The notes beneath the pieces are model-generated. The model did not search any database, was not told the DNA's origin, and worked only from the letters and a program-made list of their open reading frames with translations. From Serpula lacrymans var. lacrymans S7.9 (taxonomy: Eukaryota; Basidiomycota; Agaricomycetes; Boletales; Serpulaceae), in the NCBI RefSeq assembly GCF_000218685.1, contig NW_006763305.1, positions 597,298 through 661,297 of the forward strand: 64,000 nt of DNA, given 5' to 3'. The first letter of the stretch is position 1. Each line of letters starts with the position of its first letter. Positions 1 through 10,163 of this stretch are shown here, piece by piece. The position numbers were made by a program, and so were the translations under genes.

Positions 1-26
1 AATGAATTTATGTCTCTGTCTCTTAG

Positions 27-1309
27 ATGCTCCCGTACGAGACACAGCTTGATATTAAGCGAAATGTTGTCATAAAAGCATACCAAAACTACTCCTGTAT
101 GTTTTATGCCGTTGAATATCATTTCACGTTCTCATAGACTCTCTTAGCTTTACCAGCGTCGTCAGTACCTGAAGTTCTACCTACAATTGCATCACCTCTG
201 CAATATGGATATCGCACAAAAATCACCCCTCACTTCGAGGCTGCTCCGAAGAGGGCACGGCTGGAGCCGCCTGAAGACAAAAGTGAAAAGCCGAGCTGGC
301 TCAAAATTGGGTTCAACGAGATTGGCAGACGTACGGTAGTGGTGGATATCGAGGCAAGTAGACAACAGGCTTCAAAATTCATAAACAGACCATCTAAGCG
401 GTTGCACTTATGTAGGAATGCCCAATCGCGACGCCAGTACTAAACGAGGCGCTTGGTCCTATACGGGACGATATCATCAAGTAAGTCGCGTTTTTTTTAG
501 TTCTCGACCTTTGTCTGACTGTTTTTCTCAGGAACATATGGAACTACAAGAGAGGAGTGTCATTATTACTTCGAGATTCGATAGAGACACCACCATCAAG
601 TACTGATACCTCGGCAGAGTCCTCATCAGACCCTGTAGATGCACTCGCCTCTGAACTCGAAAAACATGTCTGCGTTACCAATCACAAGACGACAGTACGC
701 GAACGGGTCGGTGACATGTTCTTCGAGTTCCCAGGTGGGTCTTTCTTCCAGAACAACAACTCCATTCTTGGTCCTCTTACCGACTACGTCCACGACGCGA
801 TCTTCCCCTCCTCTCCCGAGCTCGCGCTTGCTGAGCGCCCGACGCACCTCGTAGACGCGTACTGCGGAAGCGGGCTCTTCTCCATCATGCTCTCTCCCCA
901 TTTCACGACCGTAGCCGGAATCGAGCTCTCCTCCGACTCTATCAAGTCAGCCGTGCACAACGCTCAGCTGAATAATATTCCAGAGGGGAAGTGTACGTTC
1001 CGTACAGGCGATGCCGCGAACATCTTTGCAGCCGTCGGCGAGTTCCCGCCGGAGCGCACGGCCGTCATCATCGACCCGCCTCGCAAAGGCTGCGACGAGA
1101 AATTCATCGAGCAACTTCTGGCGTTCAAGTCTAAGACGGTGGTGTATGTGAGCTGCAATGTCCACACGCAGGCGAGGGATATTGGTATGATCCTGGGGAA
1201 GACGGTAGGCGAAGAGGGGAGGAAGTATGTTTTGGAAAGCTTAAGGGGCTTTGATCTATTCCCGCAGACGGCACACGTAGAGTCCGTCGCCGTACTTCGT
1301 TTACTGTAA
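27..1309 (+). CDS. TRM2: tRNA (uracil-5-)-methyltransferase, TRM2 type (5' end outside window)
   Basis: Makes m5U54 in the T-loop of tRNA with S-adenosylmethionine; TrmA/RumA superfamily. Visible exons are 27-96, 148-353, 416-480 and 532-1309, and the N-terminus lies upstream. The first visible exon starts MLPYETQLDIKRNVVIKAYQ, the second contains QYGYRTKITPHFE, and the third gives ECPIATPVLN. The large last exon holds the Rossmann methyltransferase fold: GGSFFQNNN, the SAM-binding DAYCGSGLFS, IDPPRKGCDE, and the catalytic-cysteine motif VYVSCNVHTQ. The intron at 354-415 appears to start with GC (GAG|GCAAGT) because only that junction keeps the DIE-ECPIATP frame. Residue order and motifs match fungal Trm2 closely. 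The stop TAA is at 1307-1309. Confidence 0.93.
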
Positions 1310-1872
1310 AAAAAATTCGGGGCTGATTTATTCATGATATCGCGATGCACTGGATGAGCTAAGTGCTGTAATTCTTTGCACATTGGTTGAACGTGTTCTC
1401 AATACTTCTTGCCCTCGTCTGATATGTCTCCTCCAAACTTCTTCTTCGTGCCAGATATCCGATTTTGAATGACTCGTTTATCTTCGGCCGAAAAGAATAG
1501 AGATAGCATAAAAGCCTTATCCTGGCCGCACAAATTCTTGAAGTCTCCCGCTCCATCGAGCTGCAGTCTGAAATTCGATTGTAACGATTGCAAACTTCTG
1601 TCCCCTCTGTCCCCCCAATAATCTCCACCTTACGAACCGTGCCAGTTTTATCAAAACATTTCACCGCATCATTAGTTCACCAGAGTCTTATCTCACACAA
1701 GCGCCGTATCTAAAAAGTGACTCGATCGCTCCTGTGGCTGTACGGTGCTGACTGCCTTTTTAGGACTTCGAGTCGCTGATCGACTTTGGAGTCATCCAAC
1801 TTTGAAAAGGTACGAAAACATAAAATTTTAAAAAAGTCGCCCTCTGCGCTTTCCACTAAAAAACATTATACT
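1310..1872. other. Intergenic region and probable 5' leader of the aminotransferase gene
   Basis: No convincing gene. An upstream in-frame ATG at 1786 would extend the aminotransferase, but the sequence after it (AAAAGGTACGAA) looks like a splice donor in an untranslated leader. Minus-strand ORFs here have no recognisable domain. Confidence 0.4.
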
Positions 1873-3500
1873 ATGTCTGACATATCAGCGTGTGCAACTG
1901 CGATGACCGTCGATTCCAAATCCCAAAATGGAGTGAATGGACACTCCGCCGCTACTCCAGCCGAAAAGATTCAGAATATCAATGGGCAAGGAGGCCAACC
2001 TGAATTGGCCAAACTTGATGTGCGTTCCGTCTCCTCAAAACATCAGAAGAAGATGATTCAGATCTGAGTATATCCTTCAAGGCTTCAAAATTGACCATAG
2101 AACTCGCCACTTGCCTGAAACCTCTCCAAGAGCCTGAGACCCTGCGATTTGGAATGGCGAGTGTCATCGAGTATGTTTGGGTTACCGGTTGTGGGTCCTG
2201 ATCCAATGGATGGATTTACAGAATTTCACGGACCATATGATCGTCGCAACTTTCGACCCTTTGACTGGGTGGTCTATCCCAGAACTCAAACCATACGGAC
2301 CCTTGACTCTCGATCCATCATGTTCATGTTTTCACTACTGCCCCAACGTTTTCGAAGGTATGAAGGTGAGTGCATCTCAATGCTCTCAACAGGAGCATCA
2401 GGAGCGATCAGCACGTATCTCAACGATCGCAACAAGGCACACCTTGGTCCTGATGGAAAACCAAGACTCTTCAGACCGAATATGAACATGCGACGTCTGG
2501 AAGGATCGGCGGAACGCATGGCCTTACCAGTGAGTTGAACTCCGATTATCCTTCCCCGCGATCTAGGCTGCTCATCATTTACAGCCAATCGACGGCGACG
2601 AAGTGCTCAAGCTGGTCAAAGTTCTGGTCACCACAGACGCCCGGTGGATACCCGAGGGCGAGTCTTTCAGCCTGTATCTTAGACCCACTATCATTGGCAC
2701 GCGAGCTTGTGAGTCCTTTCGTCCCATCTGTTTCGTCTATCTCACACTTACGCACCCTGAAGCTCTCGGAGTCACCGCATCCGATTCCGCCATGCTGTAC
2801 ATCATCGCGTCTCCCTCAGGACCCTACTTCCCCCAGGGCTTCAGGCCAATGTCGCTCTTCGCCATGGGAGAGAACGTGCGCGCGTGGCCTGGTGGTACTG
2901 GCGGACACAAAGTAGGCGGAAACTACGCACCTGCGTTCCTCCCGCAGAGGATTGCTGCGAAGCAGGGGTATGATCAGGTTCTGTGGTTGTTTGGGGAGGA
3001 AAAGAACATTACGGAGGCGGGTGCTATGAACTTCTTCGTTGTAGTCCAGCGTGATGATGGAGGTTTGTGTTTCCGATGGATTCAGTCTTGAGCTGAGTAC
3101 TCACTTGGGTTCTCGCTTTTGTTCAGATATGGACGTCATAACGGCACCTCTGGATGGCACTATTCTCCCCGGTGTGACGCGGGCATCGTGTCTGATCATC
3201 GCCGCCGACCCATCCTTCCAAGAGAAGTATAAACTACGCCTGCACATCCACGAGCGGACTTTCACGATGAAGGAGCTGATGCAGTGGTCGGAGCAGGGCA
3301 AGCTGGTCGAGGCGTTCTGTGTGGGCACAGCGGTCAGTGTCGGGTCTGTAAATAGAATTGGGTTTGAGGGGAAGGAGATCACGCTCCCGTTGAATGGAGC
3401 AGTTCTGGGGCCTGTGAGCTACGCCATCCGAGAGCAAGTGTTGGGTATCCAGGAGGGACGGGTGCAGTGGGAGGACTGGAGCGTTCTCTGTGAGGAATAG
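1873..3500 (+). CDS. Branched-chain amino acid aminotransferase (BCAT, fold type IV PLP enzyme)
   Basis: Transfers the amino group between Leu/Ile/Val and 2-oxoglutarate, the last step of branched-chain synthesis and first of breakdown. Model: 1873-2019, 2082-2156, 2222-2365, 2437-2529, 2585-2708, 2763-3062, 3127-3500 (418 aa, frame closed). Motifs in order: NFTDHMIVATFD, CFHYCPNVFEGMK, LFRPNMNMRRL, LYLRPTIIGTRASLGV, then GGTGGHKVGGNYAP, whose Lys (about residue 244) is the PLP Schiff-base lysine, followed by EAGAMNFFVV and LPGVTRASCL. The second intron appears to be GC-AG (AATG|GCGAGT). The first ~45 residues are polar and poorly conserved and could hold a mitochondrial presequence. I cannot decide whether the enzyme is mitochondrial or cytosolic, so no BAT1/BAT2 symbol is given. 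Confidence 0.93.
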
Positions 3501-4168
3501 ACATCATCTTTATATCTATAAAATGTATCTCGGGATGTACTTTGTGATGCTGATATACACTAGGATTTTGTACAGTACTGACTTTGCGTGTGCAGTAGTT
3601 GTCCAGCACTGACCGGAATAGGTAACGACATGTGCCCGTTACCATAAACTGCACGTGGTCCGTGCGCGCGAGATGAAACGGCTATAAAGGGGGCATGGAA
3701 AGAAAATGACTCCCCATCTCTTGTGCTCGGGCATGTACTGTCGCCAGTGAGGTCTTTACCGAGGCACAGTCTTTTGCTGATTGCAAATTACACATCCGAA
3801 CCCGTCTGTTAGCTTCGGCTTTCAGCAATTTTTGAAAACCCTTTTCTGCAGTGAAGCTTTTACAAATTAGCTGAGCAGGACATTCTTGTCTAGGAATGGA
3901 TCCGGTAGTGGCAGGAGGAGGATTAGCAGTAGTGTAAATAGATTAGTTTGAACATGCATCTTGCAATGAGATATTTTTTGTCATATTTTTGAGGTTCTGA
4001 GGTTGTCAAGTTTATTGAGTCTCGTTGGGCGGCATCTGAATCAATGCAGACACATCGTTCTTTATGTTGAACTCCTAATGTCTATGTACTGGTCTAATGA
4101 TGATAGATAACTATTATAACGTGTATATACTGTATGTTCGGAATGCAGTCAGTTCTCAAAACAAGCAA
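3501..4168. other. Intergenic region between convergent genes
   Basis: AT-rich, with several stop codons in every frame; I see no gene. It should hold the 3' ends of the aminotransferase (+) and amylase homologue (-) transcripts. Confidence 0.4.
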
Positions 4169-6301
4169 TCAAACAAATGCGAGCGTTATACCGACCAGAG
4201 CGATGACAACAAGAGTTGCTTGTCGCGGTGACAAAGAGTGTCCAGCTCCAGTGGCCTTGTCACTAAATTGAAAATTCGGACAGAGACTGCGTGACTTGCC
4301 CAAGAGATTCATAGGCATCAACACCTGTCCCTTGAGGTATCAGCGACAATCAATCGCTCTCAAAGAAGAATATGAGGTCGCACCTGAGGCATCCCCTTCA
4401 GAGCCTTGACAGTCATCCCCCCCTTGCTGTCTGCCTGAATCGTATTGCAGGTCAAGACGTCTATCACATATTCATGCGCACCGAACGCAGAATGTACAGT
4501 CCAGGCCACATCTTCGGTTGCGTTACTCCCAACGTTAGTCAGAAGAGCAATCATAGGCGGCTTTGAGACAGCGAGCATTGAACTATTGCTCTGGTTCATA
4601 AATGTCATCTACACATTTGGTCAGGCTCACTAATAAGTTTTAGTCGTTCAAAATGAGTTTCGTACAGGATTTGTCAGGAAGTAGGACGTCTGAGGTGCAA
4701 TCGCTGCCTTCCTAGCAGCGTTGAGTGTCTTCATATGTGACACGTAAGGCCCATTTGTATCAAAGTTGGACAACCAGAGCCTGACAAGGGATTCAAAATA
4801 TCAGTGTACTAGTCAAAAGTACAACAAGTCGTTTTACGCTTCACGATTGTTGGGGTCTGAACCCCCTTGATATCCCTGTTCTTGCCCTGTTCATAACATA
4901 ACGTGAACACGACGCCAAAACTGGGAAGTAAAAGGCATACCATAGTAGAGAACGGGAATGCCATCAGTGATGAAGGGCCAAGTGATAGCGTTCGTAATCA
5001 ACTATTGTTTCATGTTTTGCGCCGGTAAGGTCCGAATTTCAGCATAGGAAAGCGAGTGGTGAAAAGAAAAAAAGCCTTACATACCGCCGTGTCGTTCGTT
5101 AGCGATGTAAATCTCGGCTGATCATGGTTCTCGAGGAACGTCCCTGTCATGAACGTGCTACTCTTGTAGATATTTTGTGCCGACTCAATCGTATCTACCA
5201 ACGCAGAAAGGTTTCCCTGTGGCGAGGAGAATGCGGATACCAAGGGATAATAGGAAGGATATTCCAGTACAGCGTCCATGACCTCTGTGACAACCCGTGA
5301 GCATAGGGCTCTCAAACAACAAATAGGCCAACGTACGTGTGTAAGGAGCCACATATGAGGTATCATTACTCAGGACCTTGTCAATTTGGATGAGGATATC
5401 AACAAAATGGGTTAGGCTAAACATACCTCCCCAAGTGAGAACACCCCCGCATTTTCGGTAAACCACGCCCAAAAGCTGGAATGGATGTGCTTGGCAGAAT
5501 CGAGTCTTATCCCGTCCACGCCATACTCCTGTACAACACCACTAATCCACGTCTCCAGCGCTGTCACCACGCTGGGATTGTCCGTGTTGATATCCGCCCG
5601 AGGAAGTGTCGAGTCTCCGGGCCAGCATTGCTGGACCTCCGTTTGATTATTGTCGTCTGTGATATAGCATAGCTGGTGGAATTGATCTGGGGCTGAGAAG
5701 GGCACGAGGGAAGTAAGATTTAGACCGTTGGGCGATACCATGTCGTTGACGACAACATCGAGCATGAGGTACATATCCCTAGCGTGGAGAGCGGCGCTGA
5801 GGTTCTTGAGATCTTCGGCAGTTCCAAAATGTGGGTTCAGAGACGTCATGTCTTGGGTCCAATACCTGTAAGCGACAATTTTAGACGATGTGGTAATGGT
5901 GTCCTGGAATGGTTGTCAGACTCACCCGTGGTATGCTTGCCCATATGCCGTCGTGTTCTCGATATTTGCCACGACGGGAGATATCCATACAGCGTCGAAA
6001 CCCATATCCTGGATATAGTCTAGATGATCGATGATACCCTGCCACGTTCCGCCACAATATTGGCGCAAAGAAGTATCACATGTAACATTACTGTTAGAAC
6101 TGGAGTCATTGGCAAGAGCGAATCTGTCCGTCACAAGCTGCGGACAATGGTGTCCACTTTAGCCACGTAAAACGAAACAAAGGTGCATTGCTCGCTCACC
6201 TGATAAATCGATCGTGAACGCCATTGGTCAGCAGTTGCTGCGTACGATCCTAAAGTAAAGAATGTGACGACTGTCAGCACGACAGTCAAAGAGGAAATCA
6301 T
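4169..6301 (-). CDS. Secreted, probably GPI-anchored GH13 alpha-amylase / alpha-glucanotransferase homologue
   Basis: Model (minus, 10 exons): 6301-6200, 6137-5926, 5865-5427, 5376-5337, 5284-5085, 5001-4941, 4886-4838, 4780-4666, 4608-4384, 4330-4169 (534 aa, frame closed). The N-terminus is a signal peptide ([20 protein letters not shown]). The GH13 barrel follows with nucleophile Asp ~227 (GIRLDSAKH), acid/base Glu ~251 (FSLGE, last codon of exon 3) and Asp ~319 (LENHDQPRF). Region I reads DVVVNDM, with Asp where secreted amylases have His (DVVxNHM). [19 protein letters not shown] and a C-terminal beta domain follow. The last exon ends in a hydrophobic tail ([16 protein letters not shown]) after a small-residue stretch (ATGAGHS), the usual shape of a GPI-attachment signal. 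GPI plus an altered region I points to the fungal cell-wall alpha-glucan group rather than starch digestion; this is inference. Confidence 0.88.
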
Positions 6302-6782
6302 TCTGAAATCGAATGACTGTGGAACTTGAAGTGTACAAAGGAAAGAAAGCAGACGAATGGACGTGGTTACGGGGGTGAACCAACCATAGGTGCTGCGTTT
6401 TTACTCCTTGCCGTGGCAAAACAGATCGGCAAGTAGTAGAACTAGCAAGTTCTTCGAATTCGCGTAAGTATACTTATCGTAGGAAGGGTACGACATTAAT
6501 GTCCGCGCGCCGCAGTCACGTGCTCGTAAAATCATTGTATCTTCTATTATCCGCCCGCTGTGGTCATCGTTGAAAAGCGGCGGTACTCATGGAGCACTTA
6601 AATTGCTTGCAGAACTTCTGGTTATAGATCCTGAGCCCTGATGTATACATTGTGGCACGGACGATTATTTATTGCCACCAAGCAGAGTAGTACCCGACTG
6701 AACGGAATCTCGGTATAAAAACGTTCGCCCACACAATGAATCTTGAGTTACATTCTCACTCGGCAGAAGAGCGATGACATAC
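6302..6782. promoter_or_regulatory. Upstream region of the amylase homologue
   Basis: About 480 bases between the amylase start and the 3' end of the dehydrogenase, both on the minus strand. It contains a TATAAA-like stretch around 6713 and GC-rich sequence near 6508-6520. I see no gene. Confidence 0.3.
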
Positions 6783-7918
6783 TCAAAAGTTATATTTGAC
6801 CCTCGCCCTCCATTCTACGAAAGAAGGCCAAATCCAATAAAGAAAATGACCCACTCTCATTGTCCATGGCATCCAAATTGTCCTATCTCCATGATCTATA
6901 GCCTTGATGCACCTCAAGGCCACCACTTCCCGTTTGATGCCGTGCTTGTTGGGATCCGCCTCGTGAACTTCGGTGCTATCAACGGCAGACGCTCGGAAAT
7001 CGCCCTCGATAGTGGCTGGTAAACAAAATGAAAATGTGATTGATGGATGTTCGATGGCTAGTGCTTGGTACAAGGCCAATGATGCAGCTTTAGTAGATGC
7101 GTAGATCGTGCGAGTAGGTGGTGGAATGATAGCTGCTATGGTTGACAAGAGTAGAATTGAAGGAGAAGCCGAGGACGACGAAAGTAGGGGAATCTGACTT
7201 CCTGTAAGCCTTGATTAGCAAGTATGACTTAAGACGAACACCTACAAATGTCACAGCAGCAGTGAAGGGTCCGAAAAAATTTCCACTGGTCGCGACGTTA
7301 CATATATCGGTCGCCTTACTTATACCCTCCCTCGTCGCTTGAGGGATATGTCCGCCTTTCTTGTTAAACTCGACGCCAGCCACTGTCATCAAGGGCTGTA
7401 GGGCAGATACGCCCGCAGTAACTATAAGAGTATCCACACCACTCCATTCTAACGACACAATAATAAACAGTTAGAGTAACCTAAACGTAAAACTGCATTA
7501 AGTGCTCGCCTTTCTCCAGTACAGCGCGTAGATTGACCATATCGTCCACGTTCGCTAAATCACCTCGGATGCCAAGTATCTTCTCTTTGGACTTTACATA
7601 CGTCGCTGCCTTGGAGATCGCCTTGCACTCTTCCACGACATTGGCCAGTTTATCTTCTCTGCGGCCTACGACACAGACTCTGGCACCCCGCGCAGTATAC
7701 TGATGAGCTAGAGTGCGGCCTACACCGCTGGTCGCACCGAGGATGAGAACTCGTTCCTGAGCTCTGGGAACCTTGCGAGAGCGCCTGAGGCTACGAGCAG
7801 CACGGACGACATGATGGATACAGAAAAGCAGGGATAATGCGCCTAGAGATAAAGAAGAAGGGTATAAGTATGGATAGCGTTCAAGTTCACGACACCATTC
7901 GGCGACTGTAGACATCAT
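6783..7918 (-). CDS. Short-chain dehydrogenase/reductase with N-terminal membrane anchor
   Basis: Model (minus): 7918-7510, 7448-7246, 7193-6783 (340 aa, frame closed). A hydrophobic N-terminal segment (SSLSLGALSLLFCIHHV, about residues 20-37) and a basic RSLRRSRK patch suggest an ER membrane anchor. The NAD(P)-binding motif GATSGVGR follows, then DTLIVTAGVS (NAG-like), LLLSTIAAIIPPPTR with the catalytic Ser, and YASTKAA with catalytic Tyr and Lys. The C-terminus has another hydrophobic stretch (VGHFLYWIWPSFVEW). Layout resembles fungal 3-ketosteroid/3-ketosphinganine-type reductases, but I cannot assign the substrate. The first intron fits only with a GC donor (AAAG|GCGAGC), which joins LEK to EWSGVDTL. 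An in-frame upstream ATG at 8050 would overlap RAD51 coding sequence, so 7918 is preferred. Confidence 0.82.
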
Positions 7919-8025
7919 CACTGTCACAGAACGAAAGGAGAAAGGGCACGCTCCGACATATGGAACCCTAACCCTATACTGCCTGCTGGTATCAGCGCGA
8001 TGCAACCGCGCGTTCTTGGTCTTCC
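7919..8025. promoter_or_regulatory. 107-bp shared promoter between the dehydrogenase and RAD51
   Basis: The two start codons point away from each other with only 107 bases between them, so the genes must share a bidirectional promoter or have overlapping 5' ends. I did not recognise a specific site. Confidence 0.5.
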
Positions 8026-9351
8026 ATGGAGTCCCAACCACCACCGTCAACTGAAGAAGGTCAGGATGATTATTCTGCGTCAGGCCCTCTTCTTGTAGGA
8101 AAGTTGCAAGAAGTAGGCATTCATCCCAATGATATCAAGAAACTCGCAGAAGCTGGATTAAACACAGTCGAGGCCGTAGCATTCACTCCCAAGAAACATC
8201 TGTTAGCTATCAAGGGAATTTCAGAACAGAAGGCCGACAAGATAATTGCAGAAGGTAGGCAGGCCTCCACGTGAAAGTAGTTCTGTCGACTAACGTGACG
8301 CGTCTGGTAACACAACAGCTCAGAAGATTGTTCCTCTTGGATTTCAGAGCGCCACGGAAGTACATGCGCGTAGATCAGAGCTTGTTCATATAACTACTGG
8401 TTCAAAACAACTTGATGCTTTACTAGGAGGTATATTGAAAATTAACAGTTGTCAAACTCCTCTGTCCTCACTTTGACTGGTCCAGGCGGTATTGAAACAG
8501 GGGCCATAACAGAACTTTTTGGAGAATTTCGAACTGGTAAATCACAACTATGCCACACACTCGCCGTTACGTGTCAGCTTCCCGTAAACATGGGAGGTGG
8601 AGAAGGAAAATGTCTGTATATCGACACTGAAGGCACCTTTCGTCCTGTCCGTCTTTTGGCGGTCGCAGAGCGGTATGGGCTCAGCGGCGAAGAGGTCCTC
8701 GACAATGTCGCGTATGCAAGAGCATATAATGCAGACCACCAGAACTCATTACTCACCAGTGCTAGCGCATTGATGTCAGAATCGAGGTATATAAGGCGCA
8801 TATAGCCAAGGTTTGCTACGTAACTGAACTTGATTTGATCAGGTTCTGCCTTCTTATCGTTGACTCTTGCACAGCCCTCTATAGAACAGATTTCAGTGGA
8901 CGTGGAGAGCTGTCCGCTCGTCAAACTCATCTGGGGAAATTTCTACGCACTTTGCAACGTTTAGCAGATGAAGTACGTGTTTTACAATGATTTGGCCAAG
9001 CAGGTATTATAATCACCGTACCACAGTTTGGAATCGCTGTCGTAGTTACAAACCAGGTCATGTCAAACCCTGATGCATCGGCCGGACCCTATGCTTCCAA
9101 CGAGAAGAAGCCTATAGGAGGCAACATCATGGCCCATGCTTCCACCACCCGGTAATCTATGCTTATCTCTCTTTTTTATTATTTTTATTTATTTATCACA
9201 TTACTCATTTACAAATTCCAGCCTTCAATTGAAAAAAGCTCGAGGCAATACCCGAACGTGCAAGATTTATGATTCACCCTGTCTCCCCGAAATGGAAACT
9301 CAATTTGCTATCCTACCCAGCGGAATTGGCGATCCGGAGGAGGAAGCCTAA
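8026..9351 (+). CDS. RAD51: RAD51 recombinase
   Basis: RecA-family ATPase that forms the nucleoprotein filament for strand exchange in homologous recombination. Model: 8026-8254, 8319-8429, 8486-8786, 8843-8972, 9027-9151, 9222-9351 (341 aa, frame closed). An N-terminal helix-hairpin-helix region contains [16 protein letters not shown]. The Walker A motif is GEFRTGKS (Lys ~132); it has Ser where eukaryotic RAD51 usually has Thr. [13 protein letters not shown] ([20 protein letters not shown]), [11 protein letters not shown], Walker [40 protein letters not shown] and [10 protein letters not shown] follow. The EFRTGK form and fungal-type TNQVMSNPD place it with RAD51 rather than DMC1 (which has EFRCGK). 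Confidence 0.95.
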
Positions 9352-10163
9352 TGTGTTTATTACAATAGCGACCTCGTCAAGTGCATTGTAACGATATCAG
9401 CAGCCCCTGTAATACAATAACAGAAGAAGTCTTTGATCACATCCTTTGCGCGTGTAGAGGTTAGTTCGTCTTGTTCAATCAAATTTTGTTGTAGCCTTTA
9501 AGCCTGCCAACGTGTCACAAATGAAATTTGTAAGTGCTTTCGCATCTCTCACTGGTTTATCTCTGTTAGGATATTTGGGAGAAATTAGAACGCCTTTAAT
9601 TTGAGCAAGGCAACATCGTGGTGGTAGTGAGTCAGAGTCATTGGGCCAGAGTTATTTTGGGGGGATAGAAGACCATATTAGAGAAGTCGTCGTTCCAACC
9701 TGAGCGGCTGGGCCGTGAGGGTGCTGATTGATGTGCGAGGGCTATGTATGCCACATGGGCGCACATCTACTCGGAGGCTCCGTCATCGACACGCTGCACA
9801 AGGTGTCCACTAACTAGGTGAACGATTATCGACATGCATCTGATTTGCACTGAGTGTCTCCTTATCACCAGGTACTACTACATCTTTGAACAGCAGGAAT
9901 AACGATCCTAGGTTGTCTTTCTGCGAATGGGATTTGTGTAATTTCAAGGTAAGCAAAGCGAATGCGTCTCGCTCAAGCTAGCTATTGTCTTTAGAATAGA
10001 TATGATTTTCGGTAGGTATATGAAAATCATCGAGGTGAGTGGTGTATTATCATTGATCATCATAGTAAGCGCGCGCTCTTTATGTTCTTCTTCAGGTCTT
10101 CTTTTGTTGGCGTTTATCCGCGATATCAACAACCAACACACAGCTTTATCGATATCAATAACT
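9352..10163. other. Intergenic, nothing recognised
   Basis: About 0.8 kb between RAD51 and the DUF6535 gene. ORFs are short on both strands and I see no repeat or RNA gene. Confidence 0.35.

Noticed and set aside
7919..8050. Upstream start at 8050 for the dehydrogenase
   Set aside because: It would overlap the first codons of RAD51 on the other strand and adds a non-conserved extension; 7918 begins just before the membrane anchor.
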